Positions 1-7,267 of a stretch of DNA of 13,574 bases are shown here, piece by piece (the first letter of the stretch is position 1; every line of letters begins with the position of its first letter). Position numbers and translations under genes: made by a program. The notes under the pieces were generated by a model. That model saw only the letters and a program-made list of their open reading frames with translations, searched no databases and had not been told where the DNA came from. The stretch lies in contig JALURZ010000092.1 in NCBI GenBank assembly GCA_027058735.1, positions 1-13,574 of the forward strand, in the 5' to 3' direction. This DNA is from Hyphomicrobiales bacterium. Its GTDB lineage: Bacteria > Pseudomonadota > Alphaproteobacteria > Rhizobiales > JALURZ01.

Positions 1-169
1 GCGGAATGGAGCGCTCTTCCACAAGCCAGGCCTCGATGCCCTTTTGCGAGATGACGCGCTGAATTTCGACCGCGCGCGCACTGCCGGCCGCGAACATGAG
101 GACAAGACCGGCCAGCAGCGCGGCCGCACCGCCAAGGCCTGTGCCCCTTCTCACTCCAAGCGCAATCAT
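1..169 (-). CDS. Second M16-family peptidase-like protein, partial (N-terminus only)
   Basis: Only the first 56 codons lie in the window; the gene continues past the left edge. The protein opens with a clear export signal: a basic start (residues 1-9, MIALGVRRG), a hydrophobic core rich in Gly, Ala and Leu up to about residue 30, and a cleavage-type AGSARA site near residues 31-36. The mature part begins VEIQRVISQKGIEAWL, a typical opening of the partner subunit in tandem M16 (pitrilysin/insulinase-like) pairs. Its ATG overlaps the stop of the upstream M16 gene in a 4-base ATGA, so translation is probably coupled. In such pairs the second member often lacks the HxxEH zinc site and helps form the substrate chamber, but that region is outside the window and cannot be checked. 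The start is fixed by the overlap and the signal peptide. The assignment rests on context and the short N-terminal match. Confidence 0.75.
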   Translation of the reverse strand, partial: MIALGVRRGTGLGGAAALLAGLVLMFAAGSARAVEIQRVISQKGIEAWLVEERSIP

Positions 170-1611
170 GTCTTTTCTCCTTTCGGGGCCGGCTCTGCCT
201 TCGGGGCCGGCGCCCCCTGTTTTTCCGGCCCCAGCAACACGCCGGTCGCGGAGCGTTCTATGCGCAGATATTTGCGCGCCACCGCATTGACCTGCTCGAC
301 CGTGACCGCCTTGATGCGGTCGGGCCATTCCAGGACATCGCGCACGGTTTCGCCCGTTGTCAGCGACGAGCCGAATATGCGCGCCAGCCGGCTCTGGCTG
401 TCACGCGCATAGATGGCCTCGGCCACCATTGTGCGCTGCGCGCCTTCCAGTTCCTTTTTGGTGACGCCATCGGCCACCAGTTCGGCCAGCACCTTGTCGA
501 TTTCCGCTTCCACCGCGGCCACATCGCTCGTCGGCAATGCGGTTCCATAAACGCCGAAATGGCCCAGATCGAGCCCGCCGCCTGAATACCAGGCCGCGGA
601 GCCGCTGGAGATCTTGCGCTCGACCACGAGGCGCTTGTACAGCCGGCTCGTGGTGTCGCCGCCCAGAATCTGCGCCAGCAGATCAAGAGCCTCCGCTTCC
701 CCCGGCTCCGCCTTGCCGTAGCTGGGGGTGAGATACAGCCGTCGCATGCTGGGAGAGGTTACGCGCTTGTCGCGCATCAGCAACCGCCGGGCGACATCCG
801 GCTCCGGCTCCAGCGGCCGCAAGCGCGGCCCGGTTTGGCTCACCACACGTACCGCGCCATAGTATTTTTCCGCCAGCGGGCGTACCTCCTTTTCGCTGAT
901 ATCGCCCGCGATCACCACAATGGCGTTGTTGGGGGTGTAGAAACGCTCATAGAAATCCCGGATTTCCTTCAGCGTGAGGGTCTTGAATTCACCGGGCCAG
1001 CCAATGACCGGCTTACCATAGGGGTGGGCCATGAAAAACACCGCCCGCAGTTTCTCGTTCAAACGCGCGCTTGGATAATTTTCAACCCGCGAACTGCGTT
1101 CCTCCTGAACGACGGCGCGTTCGGGCGCAATTTCATCGGCCGAAAGAACCAGATTGGTCATCCGGTCGGCTTCCATCTTCATGACCAGTTCGAGCCGGTC
1201 CTTGGCGATACGCTGGAAATAGGCGGTGTAGTCGGTCGAGGTGAAGGCATTGTCGCGGCCGCCATTGCGCGCCACGATTTTCGAAAACTCACCGGATTTC
1301 CTGGTCTTTGTCGCCTTGAACATCAGATGTTCAAGGAAATGGGCAAGCCCCGATTTTCCCGCCGGCTCATCCGCCGAACCGACACGATACCAGATCATGT
1401 GAGTGACCACCGGAGCGCGGTGATCGGGTATGACCACCACCTGCAATCCGTTTTTCAGCGTGAAGGTCGATACTTTCAGACCGCCGGCCTGTGCCGGGGC
1501 GCCGGCGACCGCGGCCGCGCCGAACGCCAGGACAACCCACAGACGCAAAAGCCGGACCCAGCTCCGCAAACCGCTACAAGGTCCTTCATTCGTCCCGTTC
1601 AGTCGATGCAT
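166..1611 (-). CDS. Exported M16-family zinc metallopeptidase (pitrilysin/processing-peptidase-like)
   Basis: A 481-residue protein that should cut peptides in the periplasm. The inverted zinc motif HxxEH is at residues 91-95 (HFLEH), with the third zinc-ligand Glu about 76 residues later in VVQEE (Glu170/171). The flanking GLAHFLEHLMFKAT and the following NAFTSTDYTAYF segment (121-132) are hallmarks of the catalytic M16 subunit; a second M16 domain fills the C-terminal half. The N-terminus has a signal peptide (hydrophobic stretch about 21-35, likely cleavage after AQA near 42). The start ATG follows AGGGAGAA at good spacing. The C-terminus is a Pro/Ala/Lys tail whose DNA carries an 18-base near-repeat (TTCGGGGCCGGC at 182-193 and again at 199-210). 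It overlaps the next M16 gene by 4 bases, so the two probably form a heteromeric pair. A promoter candidate lies about 75 bases upstream of the start. The exact substrate is unknown. Confidence 0.93.
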   Translation of the reverse strand: MHRLNGTNEGPCSGLRSWVRLLRLWVVLAFGAAAVAGAPAQAGGLKVSTFTLKNGLQVVVIPDHRAPVVTHMIWYRVGSADEPAGKSGLAHFLEHLMFKATKTRKSGEFSKIVARNGGRDNAFTSTDYTAYFQRIAKDRLELVMKMEADRMTNLVLSADEIAPERAVVQEERSSRVENYPSARLNEKLRAVFFMAHPYGKPVIGWPGEFKTLTLKEIRDFYERFYTPNNAIVVIAGDISEKEVRPLAEKYYGAVRVVSQTGPRLRPLEPEPDVARRLLMRDKRVTSPSMRRLYLTPSYGKAEPGEAEALDLLAQILGGDTTSRLYKRLVVERKISSGSAAWYSGGGLDLGHFGVYGTALPTSDVAAVEAEIDKVLAELVADGVTKKELEGAQRTMVAEAIYARDSQSRLARIFGSSLTTGETVRDVLEWPDRIKAVTVEQVNAVARKYLRIERSATGVLLGPEKQGAPAPKAEPAPKGEKT

Positions 1612-1691
1612 GAAATTCTCCCTGGGCGGCCCGGGACGCGGCGCGCCGCATCGCGCGGCCGGCCGGCAGCCTCAATCAAACCCTCGCGACT

Positions 1692-1721
1692 ATATAGGGA
1701 TTTGTTGCGGCCCTGCGCAAG
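1692..1721 (-). promoter_or_regulatory. Candidate housekeeping promoter for the M16 pair
   Basis: On the minus strand, CTTGCGC (1721-1715) and CTATAT (1697-1692) are separated by exactly 17 bases. This is close to the CTTGAC-N17-CTATAT pattern described for sigma-70 promoters in alphaproteobacteria such as rhizobia. The predicted transcript would start near 1685, leaving a leader of about 75 bases before the M16 ATG at 1611. It is the only clearly AT-rich element in the 215-base gap between the BamF-like gene and the M16 gene. Confidence 0.5.
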
Positions 1722-1776
1722 CACGGCACGGCCTGGTCCATCAACAAACCGTGAAAACCACCCGGATCAACCCGCT

Positions 1777-1794
1777 CCCGGCCGAAGGGCCGGG
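1777..1794 (-). other. GC-rich hairpin after the BamF-like gene
   Basis: CCCGGCC (1777-1783) and GGCCGGG (1788-1794) form a perfect 7-bp stem with a 4-base loop, starting 33 bases after the stop of the lipoprotein gene in the direction of its transcription. There is no run of T after it, so it is not a textbook intrinsic terminator. It could stabilise the 3' end of the upstream transcript or cause pausing. The rest of the gap (1612-1776) holds the promoter candidate and GC-rich sequence without an evident gene. Confidence 0.35.
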
Positions 1795-1826
1795 CCGCAA
1801 ACGCCGCATATGATCGTGCCCGCGGA

Positions 1827-2423
1827 TCAGTCGCCAAACAGGGCCCCCAGGAAATTCTTCCAGGTGCCGTAGTTGGGATTGGCGGCTTTTTTCTTTTCAA
1901 GATACTTCTTGCGCAGTTCGGCGGCCAGTTGCGCGTCCGTCTTCGGCGTGCCGTCGGGATTGGTTTTCGACACCCCCCACTGCTCGTAGACGTCCACCGG
2001 TTTCGCCGGCGCCGCAGCCGGCGGCGCGGCCGGCGCAGTCGGACTGACGGCCGCCGTTCGCACCGGCACAGGCTGGGCGGGAGCGGGTTGCCCGATCACC
2101 GCCGGGCCCCCGGCCTGACGCACCGGCGCGGGGGCAGGAACCGTGCCGGCTGCCGGAACGGTCCTGGCCGCATTCTGTCCCGGCGGCAGTTGCTCGCCGG
2201 CTTCGACCGCCGGCACGCTGGTATCCGGCGCCTTCAGGGAATAATCGGGCGGCAGCGACAAGGGCCGGTTTACCCGCACCAGGTTTTCATTCGGAGATTT
2301 TTTTGTCAGCCCGAAGGTTTCGCGAAAACCACCCGCGCAACCGCCGACAAAAACCAAACCGCTCAAGGCCGCAATCACCGCCACCTTGCGTGTTTTCAGT
2401 CTGCTGTCCGAAATCATCTGCAT
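1827..2423 (-). CDS. DUF3035/BamF-like outer-membrane lipoprotein
   Basis: With the ATG at 2423 this is a 198-residue lipoprotein: a charged start, a hydrophobic segment (about 14-26) and a lipobox-type VGGC with the acylated Cys at residue 29. An upstream in-frame ATG (2483) would bury the signal behind 20 extra residues and is less likely, although the SD before 2423 is weak. After Cys29 comes the family segment with NRPLSLPPDYSL near residues 53-64, then a long Pro/Ala-rich linker, and a basic helical C-terminus (QLAAELRKKYLEKKKAA) ending in FLGALFGD. This matches the alphaproteobacterial DUF3035 family, one member of which was described as BamF of the Caulobacter beta-barrel assembly complex and shares an LPPDY-like motif with BamC. 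A role with BAM at the inner face of the outer membrane is therefore inferred. The gene lies directly after lspA, whose product would cleave its signal peptide. Confidence 0.85.
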   Translation of the reverse strand: MQMISDSRLKTRKVAVIAALSGLVFVGGCAGGFRETFGLTKKSPNENLVRVNRPLSLPPDYSLKAPDTSVPAVEAGEQLPPGQNAARTVPAAGTVPAPAPVRQAGGPAVIGQPAPAQPVPVRTAAVSPTAPAAPPAAAPAKPVDVYEQWGVSKTNPDGTPKTDAQLAAELRKKYLEKKKAANPNYGTWKNFLGALFGD

Positions 2424-2514
2424 AACGGTATTTTTTCCCAATTCGCCGGGGCGAACCCGGTACGGAACCGACAGTCCAGGCAACCAGGGACATACCGATC
2501 AATTCAACCGGAGG

Positions 2515-2542
2515 CCCATAAGCGGCCAATCTTGACGGTCAA
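2515..2542 (-). promoter_or_regulatory. Weak promoter candidate before the BamF-like gene
   Basis: On the minus strand TTGACC (2542-2537) and TATGGG (2520-2515) are 16 bases apart, giving a start near 2508 and a leader of about 85 bases. The -35 box is good and the -10 box poor. It lies over an 11-base direct repeat described separately. The gene could equally be read through from lspA, since the gap of 174 bases has no terminator. Confidence 0.25.
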
Positions 2543-2550
2543 TCTTGACG
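2527..2550. repeat. 11-base direct repeat CAATCTTGACG, two copies
   Basis: CAATCTTGACG occurs at 2527-2537 and again at 2540-2550, a period of 13 bases. It is in the gap between lspA and the BamF-like gene, roughly 105-130 bases upstream of the latter. It may be a small tandem duplication or a paired binding site; the sequence alone does not decide. Confidence 0.55.
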
Positions 2551-2597
2551 ATTCTGTGCCCGGTGCGCATTCGGATCGCGCGGATTCCGCGCTGTTT

Positions 2598-3113
2598 TCA
2601 AGTCTCTTTGTCGCGTGTCCCTGTGTCTGTGAAAGAGTCATACAACAGCACGCCCACCCCTGCAACAATGGCCACGTCGGAAAGGTTAAAGACGTACCAG
2701 TAGAAGCCGAAAGCATGGGCGCTGAAGAAGTCCGCGACCGCACCGCGCATGACGCGGTCCACCACGTTGGACAGCGCACCGCCGATGATCAGGCCAAGCG
2801 CCCAGGCGACCATCCGCTCGCGCGTATTGGCGAGCCACAGATACAAGATCGCCACCGCAACCAGTCCGGCGCCGATCAGCGCGTAGCGGCCCAGGTCCGT
2901 CTCCTGGCTCAAGAGACCGTAGCTGATGCCCCGGTTCCACACCATCACCAGATCGAAAAACGGGGTCAGCGCGACACGCCCGCGCGCCGCGATATCGTAG
3001 ATTTCGATCATCCACCATTTGTAGATCTGGTCGGTTGCGAGAACCGCGGCGGCAAACAGGAGACCGGCCGGCGAATAGCGGCCAAATATCCGGATCTTTC
3101 CAAATCCCAGCAC
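2598..3113 (-). CDS. lspA: Lipoprotein signal peptidase (signal peptidase II)
   Basis: LspA is the inner-membrane aspartyl peptidase that removes signal peptides from lipidated prolipoproteins. With the GTG at 3113 the protein has 171 residues, the usual family length. Four hydrophobic segments can be seen (about 14-28, 75-95, 103-118, 138-158). The conserved blocks are DQIYKWW (28-34), WNRGISYG (59-66, the family's NxGxxFg box), GGALSNVVDR with catalytic Asp119, VADFF (127-130), and FNLSDVAI with catalytic Asp146. The start is chosen because GGAGGA (3128-3123) sits 9 bases before the GTG. An upstream ATG at 3182 would overlap ileS and add 23 residues without membrane character. The gene follows the ileS stop by 28 bases and is almost certainly co-transcribed with it. 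Confidence 0.96.
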   Translation of the reverse strand: MLGFGKIRIFGRYSPAGLLFAAAVLATDQIYKWWMIEIYDIAARGRVALTPFFDLVMVWNRGISYGLLSQETDLGRYALIGAGLVAVAILYLWLANTRERMVAWALGLIIGGALSNVVDRVMRGAVADFFSAHAFGFYWYVFNLSDVAIVAGVGVLLYDSFTDTGTRDKET

Positions 3114-3122
3114 TGAATCGCG

Positions 3123-3128
3123 TCCTCC
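3123..3128 (-). promoter_or_regulatory. Strong ribosome binding site deciding a GTG start for lspA
   Basis: The minus strand reads GGAGGA at 3128-3123, followed by 9 bases and then GTG (3113-3111), the first codon of a protein of normal LspA length. It lies in the 28-base gap after the ileS stop. This argues against the longer reading from the ATG at 3182, which starts inside ileS. Confidence 0.8.
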
Positions 3129-3141
3129 GTGGGGTGCGAAG

Positions 3142-6100
3142 TTATTTTGCAAGGCGGTCGAACTCGCGCACCGCGGCGGCATCGCGGGCGCTCAGGTCGG
3201 GAAACTCCGCATCCGCGCCGACCTCGGGCAAGATCTTCCAGGACCGCTGGCATTTGCCGCCTTCGGCGCGGTCGGGGACGACGGCGATATCCGCCACGCC
3301 CTCAAGGCGGAACGCGTCTTCGGGGCCTTCGCCTTCGATGAGACTGGCTTGCGAGGTGATGGAGATTTCCGCCAGATCGACGCCGGTGAGGGCGGCCAGA
3401 ATATCGGGGTCGGACACATATATCCGCGGTGCGGCCTCCAGGCTCGAGCCGATGCGTTTTTCCGCCCGCTCGATTTCCAGCGCCCCGTTGACCACGCGGC
3501 GCACGGCGCGCACCTTGTTCCACTTTTGCGCAAGCGCCTCATCGCGCCAGCCCGCATCGATGTCGGGGAACAGGCGCTGGTGAACCGAGCCCGCCTTCTC
3601 GCCGAAGCGGGACTGCCAGGCTTCCTCCATGGTGAACGAAAGCATCGGCGCCAGCCATGCGGTGAGGCAGGAAAACACCTGATCGAGCACCGTGCGGCAG
3701 GACCGGCGCACCACGCTGGAGGCGGGATCGCAATAAAGCGCGTCCTTGCGAATATCGAAATAAAACGCGGAGAGATCGAGGGTCGCGAAATTGAACAGGC
3801 GGGAAAAAATCCGGCGGTATTCAAAGTCCTCATAGCCTTTTCGCACCAGCCCGTCGAGGTCGCCCAGTTGGTGCAGGATCAGGCGTTCAAGTTCGGGCAT
3901 GTCCGCGTGCGCGACCCGTTCGGCCTCCTCGAAGCCATGCAGATTGCCGAGCAGAAACCGCATCGTATTGCGCAGCTTGCGATAGGAATCGACGCTGGTC
4001 TTGAGGATTTCCGGGCCGATGCGCTGGTCTTCCATATAGTCGACGGAAGCCACCCAGAGACGCAGGATATCGGCGCCATACTGTTTGGTCACTTCTTGCG
4101 GAAGTGTCTGGTTGCCAAGGGATTTCGACATCTTGCGGCCCTGTTCATCCATGGTGAAGCCATGGGTCAGCACCGCCTCATAGGGCGCCCGTCCCCGGGT
4201 GCCGCAGGATTCCAGCAGGGAGGAATGAAACCAGCCGCGATGCTGATCAGACCCTTCCAGATAGAGCGAGGCCGGCGACTTGAGCGCCCATTTGCCGCCG
4301 TTGTGTTCATCCTCCAGCACGAAAGCGTGGGTGGAGCCGCTGTCAAACCAGACATCGAGAATGTCGGCGACCTGTTCCCAGTCTTGCGGATTGTCGACAA
4401 GGCCATCGAGGAACCGCTCTTTTGCGCCGTCGGCAAACCAGACATCGGCGCCCTCGGCCTCGAAAGCCTCGCCGATGCGCGCAATGAGTTCATCCGACCG
4501 GTCGAAACCGGGGCCGGGGATGATGGCGTCGGTTGCGGGATTGCGGAACACCGTGATCGGCACCCCCCAGGCGCGCTGGCGCGACAAGACCCAGTCGGGG
4601 CGTTCCGAGATCATGGAACGCAGCCGCGCCTGACCGGCCGCCGGAACGAAGCGGGTTTCATCAATGGCTTTCAGCGCGCGGGCGCGCAGCGTATCGCCCT
4701 TGGCGCCGATATCGCGGTCCATGGCGACAAACCACTGCGGCGTGTTGCGGAAAATGACCGGCTTTTTCGAGCGCCACGAATGGGGATATTGATGGGTGAG
4801 CCGCCCGCACGCGAACAGCGCATTGGCGTCGATCAGCGCCTTGATGACCGCATCATTGGCATCCCCCTTTTTGCCCTGGTCGGTGATGACCCGTTTGCCC
4901 TCGAAACCGGGGGCATCGCTGGTGAACGCGCCATCGGCATCGACGGTGAAGGGGATGGTCGTGTCGATGCCCATTTCTTCCATTCTGGCGGCATTCTCCA
5001 TCCAGATATCAAAGTCCTCGCGGCCATGGCCGGGTGCCGTGTGGACAAAGCCGGTGCCGTCTTCGTCGGTCACATGGTCGCCGGGTAACAGCGGGATCCT
5101 AAATCCGTAACGCGGATCAGATTTCGCCAACGGATGCTCACATACACCGACCGATAAAGTTTCTGGCGCAATATCACTCCGGCGCTCCAATGAAATCTTG
5201 GCTTTTTCGGCGCACGTTTCCGCCAACTTGTCGGCAACAATAAGCATTTCTCCCGGCTGGGGACCAAAATCATTCTTCGCCGACAAAACCTCGTAATGAC
5301 CATAAGAAATGCGTGGCGAATAGCTGATCGCCCGGTTGCCTGGGATGGTCCATGGCGTCGTGGTCCAGATAAGAATATAGGTGGGCAACATCTCTGTCCC
5401 AACTGGTGTCCGTTTCCCAAAATTGTTCCATTGAGAATCATTGGGATTAGTTACTGCCCCGTCTCTGACCACCATCCGACAAGGAAACTTCACCCAGACC
5501 GTATCGGACGTGTAGTCGAGATATTCCACTTCGGCCTCGGCCAGTGCGGTCTGCTCCACCACCGACCACATCACCGGCTTGGAGCCGCGATACAATTGCC
5601 CCGAGGTGGCGAATTTCATCAGTTCGCGGGCGATCTGCGCTTCCGCATCAAAGGCCATGGTGGTGTAGGGATTGTCCCAGTCGCCGATGACGCCGAGGCG
5701 CTTGAACTCGTCGCGCTGGATGCCGATCCACTTTTCGGCGAACTCGCGGCATTCCCGGCGAAACTCGTTGAGCGGCACCGCGTCCTTGTCCCTGCCCTTG
5801 GCGCGATAGCGCTCCTCGATCTTCCATTCGATCGGCAGACCGTGGCAGTCCCAGCCCGGCACATAGTCTGAATCATAGCCCATCATCTGCATGGACCGGG
5901 TGACCGTGTCCTTCAGGATCTTGTTGAGCGCATGACCGATATGCAGATGGCCGTTGGCGTAAGGGGGGCCATCGTGGAGCACATATTTTTCGCGCCCCTT
6001 CGCGTCTTCGCGCAATCGCCCATAGAGATCGATCCGGTCCCAATAGGCGAGAATATCGGGCTCGCGCCTGGGCAGCCCGGCGCGCATGGGAAAATCTGTT

Positions 6101-6159
6101 CTGGGCAACAGCAGCGTCTCGCGATAATCGCGTCCGGCGTCCTGCTTGTTTTCGCTCAT
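3142..6159 (-). CDS. ileS: Isoleucyl-tRNA synthetase
   Basis: A class I aminoacyl-tRNA synthetase of 1005 residues that charges tRNA-Ile and edits mischarged valine. The HIGH motif is at 73-76 within PYANGHLHIGHALNK, and KMSKS is at 676-680. The CP1 editing domain shows WTTTPWTIPGN (265-275) and GTGFVHTAPGHG (368-379). DWDCHGLPIE-type and WFDSGSTHAF (604-613) blocks are also typical. The C-terminal zinc module is reduced: CQRSWKILPEVG has Cys970 but Ser973 where many bacterial enzymes have a second Cys, and the second Cys pair is absent. I believe this form is common in alphaproteobacteria. Residues about 224-358 (bases 5085-5490) are encoded by DNA of lower GC and different codon choice, described as a finding. 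The SD before the ATG is weak. The gene lies between ribF (83-base gap) and lspA. Confidence 0.98.
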   Translation of the reverse strand: MSENKQDAGRDYRETLLLPRTDFPMRAGLPRREPDILAYWDRIDLYGRLREDAKGREKYVLHDGPPYANGHLHIGHALNKILKDTVTRSMQMMGYDSDYVPGWDCHGLPIEWKIEERYRAKGRDKDAVPLNEFRRECREFAEKWIGIQRDEFKRLGVIGDWDNPYTTMAFDAEAQIARELMKFATSGQLYRGSKPVMWSVVEQTALAEAEVEYLDYTSDTVWVKFPCRMVVRDGAVTNPNDSQWNNFGKRTPVGTEMLPTYILIWTTTPWTIPGNRAISYSPRISYGHYEVLSAKNDFGPQPGEMLIVADKLAETCAEKAKISLERRSDIAPETLSVGVCEHPLAKSDPRYGFRIPLLPGDHVTDEDGTGFVHTAPGHGREDFDIWMENAARMEEMGIDTTIPFTVDADGAFTSDAPGFEGKRVITDQGKKGDANDAVIKALIDANALFACGRLTHQYPHSWRSKKPVIFRNTPQWFVAMDRDIGAKGDTLRARALKAIDETRFVPAAGQARLRSMISERPDWVLSRQRAWGVPITVFRNPATDAIIPGPGFDRSDELIARIGEAFEAEGADVWFADGAKERFLDGLVDNPQDWEQVADILDVWFDSGSTHAFVLEDEHNGGKWALKSPASLYLEGSDQHRGWFHSSLLESCGTRGRAPYEAVLTHGFTMDEQGRKMSKSLGNQTLPQEVTKQYGADILRLWVASVDYMEDQRIGPEILKTSVDSYRKLRNTMRFLLGNLHGFEEAERVAHADMPELERLILHQLGDLDGLVRKGYEDFEYRRIFSRLFNFATLDLSAFYFDIRKDALYCDPASSVVRRSCRTVLDQVFSCLTAWLAPMLSFTMEEAWQSRFGEKAGSVHQRLFPDIDAGWRDEALAQKWNKVRAVRRVVNGALEIERAEKRIGSSLEAAPRIYVSDPDILAALTGVDLAEISITSQASLIEGEGPEDAFRLEGVADIAVVPDRAEGGKCQRSWKILPEVGADAEFPDLSARDAAAVREFDRLAK
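5085..5490. other. Low-GC, atypical-codon tract inside ileS
   Basis: By hand count bases 5101-5460 are about 50% GC, while the adjoining parts of ileS (4981-5100 and 5521-5580) are about 62%. Within the tract, codons such as TTA, AGG, AGT, AGA, ACT, GTA, TGT and CTT cluster, although they are rare elsewhere in the gene. The frame is intact and the encoded editing-domain motifs are kept. The edges are approximate. The pattern fits replacement of an internal segment by homologous recombination with a more distant ileS. Confidence 0.6.
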
Positions 6160-6212
6160 GTGGGCTCAGTCGGTTTTCCAAAGGATCGTTGCGCCACAGC
6201 TTCTAACAACCT

Positions 6213-6240
6213 CCGCGGCAACAATCCACTATTGCTGCGG
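6213..6240 (-). other. Hairpin between ribF and ileS
   Basis: CCGCGGCAA (6213-6221) can pair with TTGCTGCGG (6232-6240), giving a 9-bp stem with one G-T pair and a 10-base loop. It sits immediately after the ribF stop in the direction of transcription and about 55 bases before the ileS ATG. No T tract follows, so full termination is unlikely. It may be an attenuating or stabilising element in the ribF-ileS message. Confidence 0.35.
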
Positions 6241-6242
6241 CC

Positions 6243-7247
6243 TCATCGGCGTTCCAGCGCCGTCAGGGGCGCAATGGGCTGTTCGCGTTCGACGCGTTTG
6301 AGAATTTCGCGCGCGGCCGCCGCATCCGCGTCCATCCGGGCGACCAGCGCATCCACATTGTCGAATTTCTCGTCGCCGCGAATGAAATCCACGAACTCGA
6401 CTTTCAGTTCCTCGCCATAGAGATCGCCGGAAAAGTCGAACAGATGCGCCTCCAGCACGATTTTCTCCTTGCCGAAAGTGGGCCGTGTGCCGAAATAGGC
6501 CACGCCGGGGCGCGCCGGGGCGTCGGGATCATCGATTTCACCGCCGATCCGGATCGCCGCCGCATAAATCCCGAGCCGGGGCACCTGTCCTTCGGGCAGA
6601 TGGATATTGGCGGTCGGATAGCCGATGGTGCGCCCGCGCCTGTCGCCGTTTTCCACGATCCCCAGAATGCTCCACCAGTGGCCCAGCATGAGGGCCGCCG
6701 CATAGGGATCGCCCGCCTCGATGGTGCGGCGCACCGCGGTCGATGAATATGCTTCGCCGGAATGGTCGCCCTGCGCGATCGCCGGTTCGACGATCGTGGT
6801 GCCGATGCCGGCCCTATGGCACAGGCGCGCCAGTATTTCCGTGTCGCCCTCGCGGCCCTTGCCGAAGCGGAAATCATAGCCCGCAACGATATGGCGCGCG
6901 TCGATGCGGCGCGACAGGACGCGCGTCACAAAATCGGCGGCGCTCAAGGCCGCAAGTTCATCGTCAAAGTCCACAACATGCAGCACATCGAGCCCCAGCC
7001 GGTCCATGAGGCGCGCCTTGTCGGCCAGCCGGGTCAGGCGGAACAGAGGAATGTGGGGGGTGAAGAATTCGCGCGGATGCGGCTCGAACACAACGGCCCC
7101 GAACGGGCAGTCCAGTCGCCCCGCCTGTTTGGCGGCGGCGGCCAGCACGGCCACATGCCCCTTGTGCACGCCGTCGAAATTGCCGATGGCCAGCGCCGCC
7201 CCTTTCAGCGCATCGGGTGTGGGCTGGTCGTTGCCGATGATGTCCAT
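6243..7247 (-). CDS. ribF: Bifunctional riboflavin kinase / FAD synthetase
   Basis: RibF turns riboflavin into FMN and then FAD in the cytoplasm. With the ATG at 7247 it has 334 residues, normal for the family. The N-terminal nucleotidyltransferase domain carries GNFDGVHKGH (22-31) and, further on, YSSTAVRRTIEAGD, the family's SSTxIR box. The C-terminal flavokinase domain begins near GRTIGYPTANI and contains GVAYFGTRPTF and an EAHLFDF motif that includes the catalytic Glu. Two starts are possible. The ATG at 7247 gives the usual spacing to GNFDG. A GTG at 7271 would overlap the MaoC-gene stop in a 4-base GTGA but has no good SD. Either way it is tightly coupled to the gene upstream. It is followed by ileS, a common neighbour. 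Confidence 0.95.
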   Translation of the reverse strand: MDIIGNDQPTPDALKGAALAIGNFDGVHKGHVAVLAAAAKQAGRLDCPFGAVVFEPHPREFFTPHIPLFRLTRLADKARLMDRLGLDVLHVVDFDDELAALSAADFVTRVLSRRIDARHIVAGYDFRFGKGREGDTEILARLCHRAGIGTTIVEPAIAQGDHSGEAYSSTAVRRTIEAGDPYAAALMLGHWWSILGIVENGDRRGRTIGYPTANIHLPEGQVPRLGIYAAAIRIGGEIDDPDAPARPGVAYFGTRPTFGKEKIVLEAHLFDFSGDLYGEELKVEFVDFIRGDEKFDNVDALVARMDADAAAAREILKRVEREQPIAPLTALERR

Positions 7248-7267
7248 CGCGATTGCCGGAATATCCT

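Noticed and set aside
1777..1794. Intrinsic terminator between the BamF-like and M16 genes
   Set aside because: The hairpin is good but is not followed by a T tract on the transcribed strand, so I list it only as a hairpin.
835..1872. Plus-strand frame of 345 codons antisense to the M16 peptidase
   Set aside because: The opposite strand has HxxEH and a signal peptide. This frame runs into intergenic DNA with no recognisable content.
1929..3116. Plus-strand frame of 395 codons across the BamF-like and lspA genes
   Set aside because: Arg- and His-rich shadow of two confident minus-strand genes, with no ribosome binding site or domain.
3349..5088. Open plus-strand frame of 579 codons antisense to ileS
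   Set aside because: IleRS on the other strand is complete with all its motifs. The antisense product is low-complexity and shows no family features.
5085..5490. Mobile element or intein inserted in ileS as explanation for the low-GC tract
   Set aside because: The frame continues through recognised IleRS sequence (WTTTPWTIPGN and neighbouring residues), with no intein splice motifs and no terminal repeats. Replacement by recombination fits better.
6160..6242. T-box or other riboswitch upstream of ileS
   Set aside because: The gap of 83 bases is too short, and the T-box consensus and specifier structure are absent. Only a simple hairpin is seen.
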